A stretch of DNA of 64,000 bases from Amycolatopsis sp. WAC 01376. Lineage in GTDB: Bacteria > Actinomycetota > Actinomycetes > Mycobacteriales > Pseudonocardiaceae. The stretch spans positions 248,001 to 312,000 of the forward strand of contig NZ_QHKL01000001.1 of assembly GCF_003947415.1 (NCBI RefSeq), read 5' to 3'. Numbering within the stretch: the stretch's first letter is position 1; every line of letters starts with the position of its first letter. Under the pieces are notes generated by a model, which searched no databases, was not told where the DNA came from, and worked only from the letters and a program-made list of their open reading frames with translations. This document shows, piece after piece, positions 27,953 through 35,956 of the stretch. The position numbers and the translations under genes were made by a program.

Positions 27953-29629
27953 CTAGACAGCACGCACGGCCGACGACACCGCCGTACGGAGGCGCGCGTG
28001 CAGCTCACGGTGACGCGTTCGGTCCACCCGGACCTCCACCACCCGCAGCCCCGGCGCGGGCTTGAGCGCCGCGCGGAACTCGGTGAGCGTCTCGGCGACG
28101 ACATGCGGAACGCGGTAGCCGGCGCACAGGGCACCGAGGTCGGCCCCGTGCGGCGTGCCGAAGACGCGCTCGAAGCTGGCGTTGTGCTCGGGCGCGCCCT
28201 GCTCCAGCAGGGAGAAGATGCCGCCGCCGTCGTCGTTGAGCACCACGATCGTCAGGTCGGGGCGCTGTTCGGCGGGACCGGTCAGCAGGCCGCTCGCGTC
28301 GTGCAGGAACGTCAGATCGCCGAGCAGGGCGTACGAATGTCCCCTGTGGACGGTCGCGGCACCGATCGCGGTCGACACCATGCCGTCGATCCCGGCGACG
28401 CCGCGGTTGCGGTGCACGAGGACGTCGGGCCGCAGCCGTCCGGCGAGCGCGACGTCACGGGTCGGGTTGGACGAGCCCACGACCAGCAGCGACCCCTCCG
28501 GGACCGCGTCGACCAGCTCGGTCGCCAGGCGCAGCCCGCTCGGCCACGGTTCGGCGGCCAGCGCTTCGGTCACCGCCGCCGACGCCGCCTTGTCCGCGCG
28601 CTGCCAGCTGGCGAGCCACTCGGGATCGGCCGGTTTGGTCGGCTCGTCGAACCACTGGCCGACCTGGCGGACGTTGTGCGCGGGCGCGGGCCAGTCCGAA
28701 TCCGGCCGGACCAGCAGCACCTCGACGCCGGGATCGGACAGCACGCTCTGGACCTGCCGGAACACCGTCGGACGGCCGATGCACAGGACCTGCTCGGGTT
28801 TGTGCCGCGAGATGAACTCCTCGACGCCGAGCAGCCAAGCGCCGGACGAGATCGCCGTCGCGCCCGCCAGCCCGATGCCGCCGGTCTCGGAGACGACCGG
28901 CCAGCCGTGCAGCTCGGCCCATTCGCTGGCCGCCTGCACGCCGGTGTCGCACGCGATGACCAGGCCGGACCGCGCCGAGGGCACCACGAAAGAGGGAAGC
29001 GCGCCGAAGTCGGGCAGCTCGGTCCAGCGAGCGCCGTCGGGACGCCCTTCGAGTGACTCGTACCACTCTCCGTCGTCGTTGATGTCCGGCACGAGCGGCT
29101 CACGGAAGGGGATGTTCAGATGCACCGGTCCGCAGCGCCACTCGCCGTACGCGGCGTTCCAGGCGCGGCAGATCTGACCGCGCCAGTACGAGTTCTGGCC
29201 GGCGCGGCGTTCGGCGACGGCGAGCTCGTCGAAGTAGCGGATGGCGTTGCCGTAGAGCTGGTGCTGGTCGATGACCTGACTCGCGCCCGCGGCCCGCATC
29301 TCGGGCGGGCGGTCGGCGGTCAGCACGATCAGCGGCACGCCCGCGCGGTCCGCCTCCAGCACGGCGGGGTGGAAGTTCGCGGCCGCGGTGCCCGAGGTGC
29401 ACAGCACGGCGACGGGGCGGCCCGTGCGCGCGGCGATGCCGAGGGCGAGGAAGGCGGCGCCGCGTTCGTCGATGCGGACGTGCAACTGGAGCCGTCCGGC
29501 GGCCGCCGCGTCGTACAGCGCGATCGACAGCGGGGCGTTGCGTGAGCCCGGGCAGAGGACGACGTGCGAGACGGTGTTGCGGACGAGTTCGTCGACGATG
29601 ACCCTGGCCTGCGCGGTGGAAGGATTCAC
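27953..29629 (-). CDS. menD: SEPHCHC synthase (MenD)
   Basis: 558 residues, thiamine-diphosphate enzyme joining isochorismate and 2-oxoglutarate, the first committed step of menaquinone synthesis. N-terminal PGSRNAPLSIAL and DERGAAFLALGIA, and a C-terminal cofactor motif GDLTFLHDASGLL...VVLNDDGGGIFSLLEQ are typical of MenD. GTG start. Transcribed divergently from menB over a 57-bp gap, which must carry both promoters. Confidence 0.96.
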   Translation of the reverse strand: MNPSTAQARVIVDELVRNTVSHVVLCPGSRNAPLSIALYDAAAAGRLQLHVRIDERGAAFLALGIAARTGRPVAVLCTSGTAAANFHPAVLEADRAGVPLIVLTADRPPEMRAAGASQVIDQHQLYGNAIRYFDELAVAERRAGQNSYWRGQICRAWNAAYGEWRCGPVHLNIPFREPLVPDINDDGEWYESLEGRPDGARWTELPDFGALPSFVVPSARSGLVIACDTGVQAASEWAELHGWPVVSETGGIGLAGATAISSGAWLLGVEEFISRHKPEQVLCIGRPTVFRQVQSVLSDPGVEVLLVRPDSDWPAPAHNVRQVGQWFDEPTKPADPEWLASWQRADKAASAAVTEALAAEPWPSGLRLATELVDAVPEGSLLVVGSSNPTRDVALAGRLRPDVLVHRNRGVAGIDGMVSTAIGAATVHRGHSYALLGDLTFLHDASGLLTGPAEQRPDLTIVVLNDDGGGIFSLLEQGAPEHNASFERVFGTPHGADLGALCAGYRVPHVVAETLTEFRAALKPAPGLRVVEVRVDRTRHRELHARLRTAVSSAVRAV

Positions 29630-29686
29630 CGGCAGACCTCGGGTTTCACACTACGACTCACGGCCACACGTCCTATTCTCCCAAAC

Positions 29687-30610
29687 GTGGATGACGCCCA
29701 GGTTTCCGAGCTGTTCGACCCGGCCTTGTGGACCGAAGTCGACGGTTTCGACTTCACCGACATCACCTATCACCGCTCCTCTGAGAGCCGCTCAGGCAAA
29801 CGGGTGGTGCGTATCGCGTTCGACCGTCCCGAGGTCCGCAACGCCTTCCGTCCGCACACCGTCGACGAGCTGTACCGCGCGCTCGACCACGCGCGGATGA
29901 GCTCGGACGTCGGCTGCGTCCTGCTCACCGGCAACGGCCCATCGCCGAAGGACGGCGGCTGGGCGTTTTGTTCCGGTGGTGACCAGCGTATTCGCGGACG
30001 CTCCGGGTATCAGTACGCGGACGGGGAGACCTCCGACACGATCGATCCGGCGAGGGCCGGACGACTGCACATTCTCGAGGTGCAGCGGCTGATCAGGTTC
30101 ATGCCGAAGGTGGTCATCGCCGTGATCCCCGGCTGGGCGGCGGGTGGCGGGCACTCGCTGCACGTGGTGTGCGACCTCACGCTCGCTTCGGCCGAACACG
30201 CGCGCTTCAAGCAGACCGACGCCGACGTCGGCTCGTTCGACGGCGGCTACGGCTCGGCGTACCTCGCCAAGCAGGTCGGGCAGAAGTTCGCGCGGGAGAT
30301 CTTCTTCCTCGGGCGCGAGTACACGGCCGAGCAGATGCAGGCGATGGGCGCGGTGAACTCCGCCGTCCCGCACGCGGAGCTCGAGACCGAGGCGCTGGAC
30401 TGGGCGTGGACCATCAACGGCAAGTCGCCGACCGCGCAGCGGATGCTCAAGTACGCGTTCAACCTCACCGACGACGGCCTGGTGGGCCAGCAGCTCTTCG
30501 CCGGCGAAACCACCCGGCTGGCGTACATGCAGGACGAGGCCGTCGAAGGCCGCGACTCCTTCCTGGAGAAGCGCTCCCCCGACTGGTCGGCCTTCCCGTA
30601 CTACTACTGA
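29687..30610 (+). CDS. menB: 1,4-dihydroxy-2-naphthoyl-CoA synthase
   Basis: 307 residues, crotonase fold, closes the naphthoquinone ring from o-succinylbenzoyl-CoA. FCSGGDQRIRGRSGYQYADG, VIAVIPGWAAGGGHSLHVVCDLT and DADVGSFDGGYGSAYLA contain the oxyanion hole and catalytic segment. Ends SPDWSAFPYYY. Start GTG at 29687; a longer in-frame opening runs to 29564 over the menD promoter side and is unlikely. RBS is weak. Confidence 0.95.
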   Translation: MDDAQVSELFDPALWTEVDGFDFTDITYHRSSESRSGKRVVRIAFDRPEVRNAFRPHTVDELYRALDHARMSSDVGCVLLTGNGPSPKDGGWAFCSGGDQRIRGRSGYQYADGETSDTIDPARAGRLHILEVQRLIRFMPKVVIAVIPGWAAGGGHSLHVVCDLTLASAEHARFKQTDADVGSFDGGYGSAYLAKQVGQKFAREIFFLGREYTAEQMQAMGAVNSAVPHAELETEALDWAWTINGKSPTAQRMLKYAFNLTDDGLVGQQLFAGETTRLAYMQDEAVEGRDSFLEKRSPDWSAFPYYY

Positions 30611-30615
30611 CCTCC

Positions 30616-30677
30616 GCATTTCGTCCTCTGAATGCGGTAGTTGCGTGCGCAACGATCGCATTCAGAGGACGAAATGC
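30616..30677. repeat. Extragenic palindrome, copy 1 (menB-menE)
   Basis: Arms gcatttcgtcctctgaatgcg at 30616-30636 and its exact complement at 30657-30677. The tip forms a second perfect hairpin, gttgcg-tg-cgcaac (30640-30653). Placed between menB stop and menE start. Two further copies occur at 40802-40865 and 62975-63038. Confidence 0.9.
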
Positions 30678-30695
30678 ACGCCGTAGGCTGGCGGG

Positions 30696-31820
30696 ATGCG
30701 TGCGATAGGGGTGGCCGGGGGTCCGGCGTCGATCGACGGGCTGACCTCGGCGTTGGCCGAGGCGCTCGGCGGCGGCCCGGCCGTCCTCCCCTACGCGTCG
30801 GAGGCCCTGCGGGACGCGATGGAGCCGACACGCCCGGCCGAACCCGGGACCGCGGTGATCATCGCCACCTCCGGGTCCACCGGCGAGCCGAAGGGTGTGC
30901 TGCTGTCGGCGTCGGCGCTGACCGCTTCGGCGAACGCCACCCACGCGCGGCTCGGCGGTCCGGGGCACTGGCTGCTCGCGACCCCGGCGCAGTACATCGG
31001 CGGACTGCAGGTGCTGATCCGCTCGCTGCTGGCCGGGACGACGCCCGCCGTGCTGCCCGCCCCCGGGTTCCGGCCGGACGACTTCGCCGAGGCCGCCGCG
31101 CCGCTGCTGTCACTGGACGGGCCGCGCTACACCGCGCTCGTGCCGACCCAGCTCGGACGGCTGCTCGACGCGGGCGGGCCCGGCCTGGCGGCGGCCCGCG
31201 CTTTCGACGCGATCATCGTCGGCGCCGCGGCGACCACCGCGGATCTCCGGCAGCGCGCCGCCGAAGCGGGCGTGAAGATCGTGCCCGCGTACGGCATGAG
31301 CGAGACCGCCAGCGGCTGCGTCTACGAAGGCGTACCGCTGGACGGAGTACACGTCGAACTCGAAGACGAGCGGGTCTGTATCACGGGTGACGTGCTCGCG
31401 CACGGCTACCGACTGCGACCCGACCTGACGACGGAGGCCTTCGAGGACGGCCGGTTCCGCACCTCCGACCGCGGCCGGTGGTCGGCCGACGGGCGGTTGG
31501 AGATCCTCGGCCGGATCGACGACATGATCAACACCGGCGGGGTGAAGGTGGCCGCCGCGGCCGTCGAACGGATCTTGACCGCGCAGCCGGGGATCCGGGA
31601 TGCGTGCGTGGTCGGCGTACCCGACCCCGAGTGGGGTGAAGCCGTCGTCGCGCTCGTCGTCGGCGCTGGTTGCGACGTCGATTCGCTGCGGGCCGCGTGC
31701 CGCGAAGAGGCCGGCGCCGCGGCCGCTCCGAAGCGAGTCGAGTTCGTCGAAGAACTCCCGCTGCGAGGCCCCGGGAAGATCGACAGGACGGCCGTCCGGA
31801 ATCTCCTACGAAGGTCGTGA
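30696..31820 (+). CDS. menE: o-Succinylbenzoate-CoA ligase
   Basis: 374 residues, ANL-family adenylating enzyme; activates o-succinylbenzoate for MenB. ATP loop STGEPKGVLL, YGMSETASGCVYEG, and TSDRGRWSADGRLEILGRIDDMINTGG with the hinge, then the catalytic lysine in LPLRGPGKIDRTAVR. Shorter than E. coli MenE, as usual in actinobacteria. Downstream of menB with a palindrome between. Confidence 0.93.
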   Translation: MRAIGVAGGPASIDGLTSALAEALGGGPAVLPYASEALRDAMEPTRPAEPGTAVIIATSGSTGEPKGVLLSASALTASANATHARLGGPGHWLLATPAQYIGGLQVLIRSLLAGTTPAVLPAPGFRPDDFAEAAAPLLSLDGPRYTALVPTQLGRLLDAGGPGLAAARAFDAIIVGAAATTADLRQRAAEAGVKIVPAYGMSETASGCVYEGVPLDGVHVELEDERVCITGDVLAHGYRLRPDLTTEAFEDGRFRTSDRGRWSADGRLEILGRIDDMINTGGVKVAAAAVERILTAQPGIRDACVVGVPDPEWGEAVVALVVGAGCDVDSLRAACREEAGAAAAPKRVEFVEELPLRGPGKIDRTAVRNLLRRS

Positions 31821-31846
31821 ATTCCCCACCGATTACTGGGACATTG

Positions 31847-31875
31847 TTGACACAATCATTACCCGCGGGTTTACG
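31847..31875 (+). promoter_or_regulatory. Strong promoter, probably leaderless
   Basis: TTGACA (31847-31852) and TTTACG (31870-31875) separated by 17 bp. The expected transcription start, about seven bases on, falls at the ATG of the next small gene (31883), so its mRNA may have no leader. The perfect -35 box is unusual in this GC-rich window. Confidence 0.6.
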
Positions 31876-31882
31876 TCTAGGT

Positions 31883-32041
31883 ATGACGCGCTGGACACGC
31901 ACCGTATTGGCCTGCACCGCCGTCACGATGGGACTGGTCGCTTTGGCCGGACCCGCGCTGGCGGACGAACCGGAAACCGCCGTTCCGAACAGCGGCACGC
32001 TCACCTGGACACTGGAAGACGCGATCGACGACCTCAAGTAG
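31883..32041 (+). CDS. Small secreted acidic peptide, unknown function
   Basis: 52 residues. Basic MTRWTR start, hydrophobic core VLACTAVTMGLVALAG and an ALA-type signal-peptidase site leave a mature peptide of about 25 residues, DEPETAVPNSG...EDAIDDLK, strongly acidic and without cysteine. It has its own consensus-like promoter 8-36 bp upstream and a strong hairpin 6 bp downstream, so it is a complete single-gene unit between menE and menA. No family recognised. Codons are GC-rich at the third position, supporting coding. Confidence 0.7.
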   Translation: MTRWTRTVLACTAVTMGLVALAGPALADEPETAVPNSGTLTWTLEDAIDDLK

Positions 32042-32046
32042 CGCGA

Positions 32047-32084
32047 CTCGTCACCTGCTCGGGATCCCTCGAGCAGGTGACGAG
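32047..32084 (+). terminator. Terminator of the small peptide gene
   Basis: ctcgtcacctgctcg (32047-32061) pairs perfectly with cgagcaggtgacgag (32070-32084) over an 8-base loop, 6 bp after the peptide stop codon. Confidence 0.8.
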
Positions 32085-32126
32085 CCCCGCATACCGGCCG
32101 GTAGTGGCCAGGGCCAGAATGGCGGC

Positions 32127-32996
32127 ATGGCGACTGCTGGTGAATGGATCGAAGGGGCGCGCCCGCGGACGCTGCCCAACGCGGTGGCGCCGGTGGTCGC
32201 CGGAGTCGGCGCTGCGGTCGCGCTCGACGGCTTCTCCTGGTCCCGATCGATTCTCGCGCTGCTGGTCTCACTCGCCCTGATCGTCGGCGTCAACTACGCC
32301 AACGACTACTCCGACGGCATCCGCGGCACCGACGAAAACCGCGTCGGCCCGCTGCGGCTGGTCGGCTCCGGAGTCGCGAAGCCGAAGGCCGTCCTGACAG
32401 CCGCTCTCGTCGCCCTCGGGCTCGCCGGAATCCTCGGGCTCGTTCTCGTCGCGATCAGCGGCCTGTGGTGGCTGCTGGCGATGGGCGCGGTCTGCATCCT
32501 CGGCGCCTGGTTCTACACCGGCGGCAAAAAGCCTTACGGCTACTACGGTTTCGGCGAGATCGCGGTCTTCGTCTTCTTCGGGCTGGCCGGCGTTCTGGGC
32601 ACCGTGTACGTCCAAACCGGACAGCTCAGCTGGACGGCGCTCGGCTGCGCGGTCGCCGTCGGCTCGTTCTCGACCGGCGTGCTGACCGCCAACAACCTCC
32701 GCGACATCCCGACCGACATCGAGTCCGGCAAGCGCACACTCGCCACCCGGCTCGGCGACGACGGCACGCGACGCCTTTACCTGACGCTGGTCGCGATCCC
32801 GTACGTCGTGAGCGTGCTGCTCGCCTTCGTGACGCCGTGGGCGCTGCTGGGGCTGCTGACCGCGCCGCTGCTGGTGAAGTCCGTCAAGGCCGTCGGTGGC
32901 GGCGCGCAGGGGCGGGCGCTGATCCCGGCGCTGCGGGACACCGGGTTCGCGATGCTGGGGTGGGCGGTCTTGACCGCGGTCGCCCTCGCGCTCTGA
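32127..32996 (+). CDS. menA: 1,4-dihydroxy-2-naphthoate polyprenyltransferase
   Basis: 289 residues, integral membrane prenyltransferase (UbiA superfamily) making demethylmenaquinone. First Asp-rich motif NYANDYSDGIRGTDENR and second LRDIPTDIESGKRTLATRLGDD bind the prenyl diphosphate through Mg. Eight or nine membrane helices. ATG start without a strong binding site. Ends the men cluster; its product is methylated by MenG and reduced by MenJ encoded 11 kb away. Confidence 0.96.
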   Translation: MATAGEWIEGARPRTLPNAVAPVVAGVGAAVALDGFSWSRSILALLVSLALIVGVNYANDYSDGIRGTDENRVGPLRLVGSGVAKPKAVLTAALVALGLAGILGLVLVAISGLWWLLAMGAVCILGAWFYTGGKKPYGYYGFGEIAVFVFFGLAGVLGTVYVQTGQLSWTALGCAVAVGSFSTGVLTANNLRDIPTDIESGKRTLATRLGDDGTRRLYLTLVAIPYVVSVLLAFVTPWALLGLLTAPLLVKSVKAVGGGAQGRALIPALRDTGFAMLGWAVLTAVALAL

Positions 32997-33311
32997 GCCG
33001 TCACCGGACCTTTGATGCGGGACCGTGTGGATTTCGGGGCGTTGGATGACCCGAAATCCACACAGTGGGGCACGAAAGGGCCGGTCACGGCTTTTCTGCC
33101 CGTGTCGGCCTCGGGCGGGGGTGCGGGGGATGAACGCACCGTTCATCCCTTGAGTTTTCCGCTTCCGACTACCACCTGTAGTGCCGAGGCGTCTGGGCGG
33201 TCACTAAATGCAGCCCAGGCGATAGCAAAGGTCCCTTGCTCCTTTGGTGATCCGGCGAACTTGGGGTAAGCCGCCAGCCGGTGTCGCGAAAGACCCGAGA
33301 GCCCCAGGGCG
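32997..33311. other. menA-cds1 convergent spacer with large imperfect palindrome
   Basis: 315 bp between two converging genes. A perfect inner stem gtgtggatttcggg/cccgaaatccacac (33025-33038, 33050-33063) sits in a wider imperfect one running from about 32998 to 33090 (ccgtcaccgg...ccggtcacgg). Likely a bidirectional terminator. A second smaller fold agcaaagg-tcccttgct lies near 33224-33240. No gene seen. Confidence 0.7.
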
Positions 33312-34394
33312 TCAGGCCTCCGGGGCGAGCTTCCCGCTCACCAGGAACTCCCGGTACTTGTCCAGGTAAGGCGCGATGTCGATGTTCTTCCGCGCCAGCC
33401 ACTCGTCGTCGTAGTACGTGTTGGCGTACCGCTCGCCGCCGTCGCACAGCAGCGTGACGACGCTGCCCGCTTGGCCTTCCGAGACCATCCGCGAGATCAG
33501 AGTGAAGGCGCCGAAGAGGTTCGTGCCGGTCGAGCCGCCGGCCCAGTGTCCGGTCCGTTCGCGCAGCACGCGGATGGCGGCCAGCGAGGCGGCGTCCGGT
33601 ACCTGCAGCATTTCGTCGATCACGCCGGGCACGAACGACGGCTCGACGCGTGGCCGCCCGATGCCTTCGATCCGCGACGGCATGCCGGTGCTGTAGTCGA
33701 GCGCCCCGGTCTGCCAGGCGCCGTAGAACGACGAGTTCTCCGGGTCGACGACGGCGATCTTCGTGGTGTGCCGCTTGTAGCGCACGTAGCGGCCGAAGGT
33801 CGCGCTTGTGCCGCCGGTGCCGGCGCCGACCACGATCCACGTCGGCACCGGGTGCCGCTCGGACTGCATCTGCGCGTACACCGATTCGGCGATGTTGTTG
33901 TTCCCGCGCCAGTCCGTCGCGCGCTCGGCGTAGGTGAACTGGTCGAGGTAGTGGCCGTTGCACTCCGAAGCGAGCCGCTCGGCCTCCGGGTACATGTCCG
34001 GCGCGCGGTCGACGTAGTGGCATTCGCCGCCGTAGAACTCGATGAGCGCGATCTTCTCCGGCGAGGTGCTGCGCGGCACCACGGTGATGAACCGCAGGCC
34101 GAGCATCCGCGCGAAGTACGCCTCCGAGACCGCCGTCGAGCCGCTGGACGCCTCGACGAGCACGGTGTCCTGCCCGATCTGGCCGTTCACCAGGCCGTAC
34201 AGGAACAGCGAACGCGCGAGCCGGTGCTTGAGCGAGCCGGTCGGGTGGACGGACTCGTCCTTCAGGTAAAGGTCGATGCCCCATTCGGCGGGCAGCGGGA
34301 AGACGTGCAGATGCGTGTCGGCGCTGCGGTTCGCGTCGGCCTCGATGATGCGGACGGCTTCGCGGACCCAGCTGCGGCTGTGCAGACGGCTCAC
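33312..34394 (-). CDS. cds1: Cysteine desulfhydrase Cds1-like PLP enzyme
   Basis: 360 residues, cysteine-synthase fold. PLP lysine K56 in PTGSLKHR, phosphate loop [12 protein letters not shown], substrate loop [12 protein letters not shown]. The sequence resembles mycobacterial Rv3684 (Cds1), which releases hydrogen sulfide, pyruvate and ammonia from L-cysteine. GTG start overlaps the DUF4229 gene by four bases, so it is read from the Lrp-regulator operon. A biosynthetic cysteine or cystathionine synthase role is the alternative. Confidence 0.82.
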   Translation of the reverse strand: MSRLHSRSWVREAVRIIEADANRSADTHLHVFPLPAEWGIDLYLKDESVHPTGSLKHRLARSLFLYGLVNGQIGQDTVLVEASSGSTAVSEAYFARMLGLRFITVVPRSTSPEKIALIEFYGGECHYVDRAPDMYPEAERLASECNGHYLDQFTYAERATDWRGNNNIAESVYAQMQSERHPVPTWIVVGAGTGGTSATFGRYVRYKRHTTKIAVVDPENSSFYGAWQTGALDYSTGMPSRIEGIGRPRVEPSFVPGVIDEMLQVPDAASLAAIRVLRERTGHWAGGSTGTNLFGAFTLISRMVSEGQAGSVVTLLCDGGERYANTYYDDEWLARKNIDIAPYLDKYREFLVSGKLAPEA

Positions 34395-34669
34395 GCGGTG
34401 CCGTCCGCTCGGTCGCCGCGCAGCTGGGAGCGCAGTTCGGCACGGGCGCGAGCGCGCTTTTCGTTGCGGCGGGCGAGTCCGGCGGTCACGCGCGCGTTCA
34501 GCGGGCGGAACAGCAGCAGACCCAGCGGCAGCCCCACGACCAGGCCGATCAGCAGCGCGACCAGCAGCGGGACGTTGACCAGCAGTAACCCGCCTGCGAT
34601 GACCCCGACCAGGAGAAACCTGGCCAGTACGTACAGCGTCAGGTCACGGGGCAGGTGATTATCGCTCAC
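34391..34669 (-). CDS. DUF4229 small membrane protein
   Basis: 92 residues: two hydrophobic helices (about 12-29 and 31-51, with [20 protein letters not shown]) and a basic tail rich in Arg. Pattern and length fit DUF4229, function unknown. Lies between the Lrp regulator (11 bp) and cds1 (overlap), so cotranscribed. Confidence 0.75.
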   Translation of the reverse strand: MSDNHLPRDLTLYVLARFLLVGVIAGGLLLVNVPLLVALLIGLVVGLPLGLLLFRPLNARVTAGLARRNEKRARARAELRSQLRGDRADGTA

Positions 34670-34680
34670 ATCAACGCAGG

Positions 34681-35154
34681 CTACGCGCTGCCGTTGCGGC
34701 CGTCCTCCAGGCCCGCGTTGTTGGGGCGCCCTTCGAAACGAGTGGAAAGCACGACGGTGGTGTTCGTCCGGCCGACGCCGGGAATCCGCCGCAATCTGCC
34801 GAGCGTCCGCTCCAGATCGTCGACGGTCGCCACCCGCACCTTCACGACGAAAGCCTCGTCGCCCGCGACGGCGTAGCAGCTTTCGACCTCGTCCAGGGCC
34901 CCGAGCGCGTCCGCGACGTCGTCTTCGGTCGCGGTGTCCGTGGGGTGGATGCCGACCAGCGCCGTCACGCCGAGTCCGACCGTGTTGGGGTCGACCATGG
35001 CGTGGTAGCCGGTGATCACGCCGGCGGCCTCGAGTTTGCCGACCCGCTCGTGCACTGATGAAGCCGAGAGCCCGACAGACCGGCCGAGGTCGGCGTAGGT
35101 AGCCCGCCCGTTCTCCCGCAATGCCGCGATGATCTTCCGATCCACCTGGTCCAC
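34681..35154 (-). CDS. Lrp/AsnC-family transcriptional regulator
   Basis: 157 residues. N-terminal helix-turn-helix (VDRKIIAALRENGRATYADLGRSVGLSASSVHERV) and C-terminal RAM effector domain (CYAVAGDEAFVVKVRV). Family members sense amino acids. It is the first gene of an operon ending in a cysteine desulfhydrase, which suggests cysteine as effector, as for E. coli DecR; this is inference. A ~15-residue Asn/Gly tail is unconserved. GTG start. Confidence 0.92.
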   Translation of the reverse strand: MDQVDRKIIAALRENGRATYADLGRSVGLSASSVHERVGKLEAAGVITGYHAMVDPNTVGLGVTALVGIHPTDTATEDDVADALGALDEVESCYAVAGDEAFVVKVRVATVDDLERTLGRLRRIPGVGRTNTTVVLSTRFEGRPNNAGLEDGRNGSA

Positions 35155-35402
35155 CGCTACACCTTAGGTGCCACGGCCCGATTCGCGTGATCAGGGCGCG
35201 TTTTCGTACATCCGTGACAAGACCTGGGCGGCCACGGGCGCATGTCTCGGTTGTCGGTTTTGACCTTTAAGGGCTCTTTACTGTTGGACAACCGTTCGAG
35301 TACCTGACGGGTGAGATGCAACGATTGCCGTGTTGGCTACCCGGCACGACGGGCATTGGGCCCGCCTCCGGTTTAGCACTGGAACCGTGAAGGAGGCGGA
35401 AA

Positions 35403-35615
35403 ATGACCGCGACCATGGGCGGCAGGTTGCTCACCCCCGGTGAAGTGGCGGCCCTGTTCCGGGTCGACCCGAAGACCGTGACCCGCTGGGCGACCGCGGG
35501 CCGGATCGGCTCGATCCGCACTCCCGGTGGGCACCGCCGGTTCCGCGAGGCCGAGGTGAACGAGCTCCTCGCCGAGCTGACCACCGACGCCAGCGAGTCC
35601 GCGCGCAAGGTCTGA
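35403..35615 (+). CDS. bldC: BldC developmental regulator
   Basis: 70 residues, a lone MerR-type winged helix-turn-helix: LLTPGEVAALFRVDPKTVTRWATAG followed by the wing GRIGSIRTPGGHRRFREAEV. Sequence and size are those of Streptomyces BldC, which binds direct repeats cooperatively and delays sporulation. Excellent binding site (aaggaggcgg) before the ATG. Preceded by a 248-bp gene-free control region and followed by its own terminator. Confidence 0.95.
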   Translation: MTATMGGRLLTPGEVAALFRVDPKTVTRWATAGRIGSIRTPGGHRRFREAEVNELLAELTTDASESARKV

Positions 35616-35643
35616 CCTGGCATTTCCCTTAAAAAGGACTCCG

Positions 35644-35675
35644 GTGACGAAGGGCACGAAATCGCCCTTCGTCAC
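35644..35675 (+). terminator. bldC terminator
   Basis: gtgacgaagggc (35644-35655) and gcccttcgtcac (35664-35675), perfect stem, 8-base loop, 29 bp after the bldC stop. Confidence 0.85.
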
Positions 35676-35764
35676 ATTGGGGTATCCATGAGTCCCCCCG
35701 CGCGCGGCAAAGAGGCTAGCCTCGTGGGACTGAGCAACGTCCTCCACGCGGAAAGGGACCGAGC

Positions 35765-35947
35765 ATGATCTATTTGCTCGCGGCCATCGGAGCGCTCACC
35801 GTCGCCGTGGTCTTGTGGCGCGCGTTCGGGATCGAGCGCGTCGGGGTGCCCTCGTCGCGACCGACACTCGCCCCGGACGACGACCCGGACTTCCTGCGCA
35901 AGCTCGGTGAGCAGCAGCGCAAAGGTAAAGACGAGGACAAAGAGTAA
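35765..35947 (+). CDS. Small single-helix membrane protein
   Basis: 60 residues: N-terminal membrane helix (residues 2-21, IYLLAAIGALTVAVVLW) and a charged cytoplasmic tail ending KGKDEDKE. Preceded by gaaaggga. Lies after the bldC terminator, so it has its own promoter, and ends 9 bp from the converging ParA-like gene. No family recognised. Confidence 0.7.
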   Translation: MIYLLAAIGALTVAVVLWRAFGIERVGVPSSRPTLAPDDDPDFLRKLGEQQRKGKDEDKE

Positions 35948-35956
35948 AGTCCGGCC

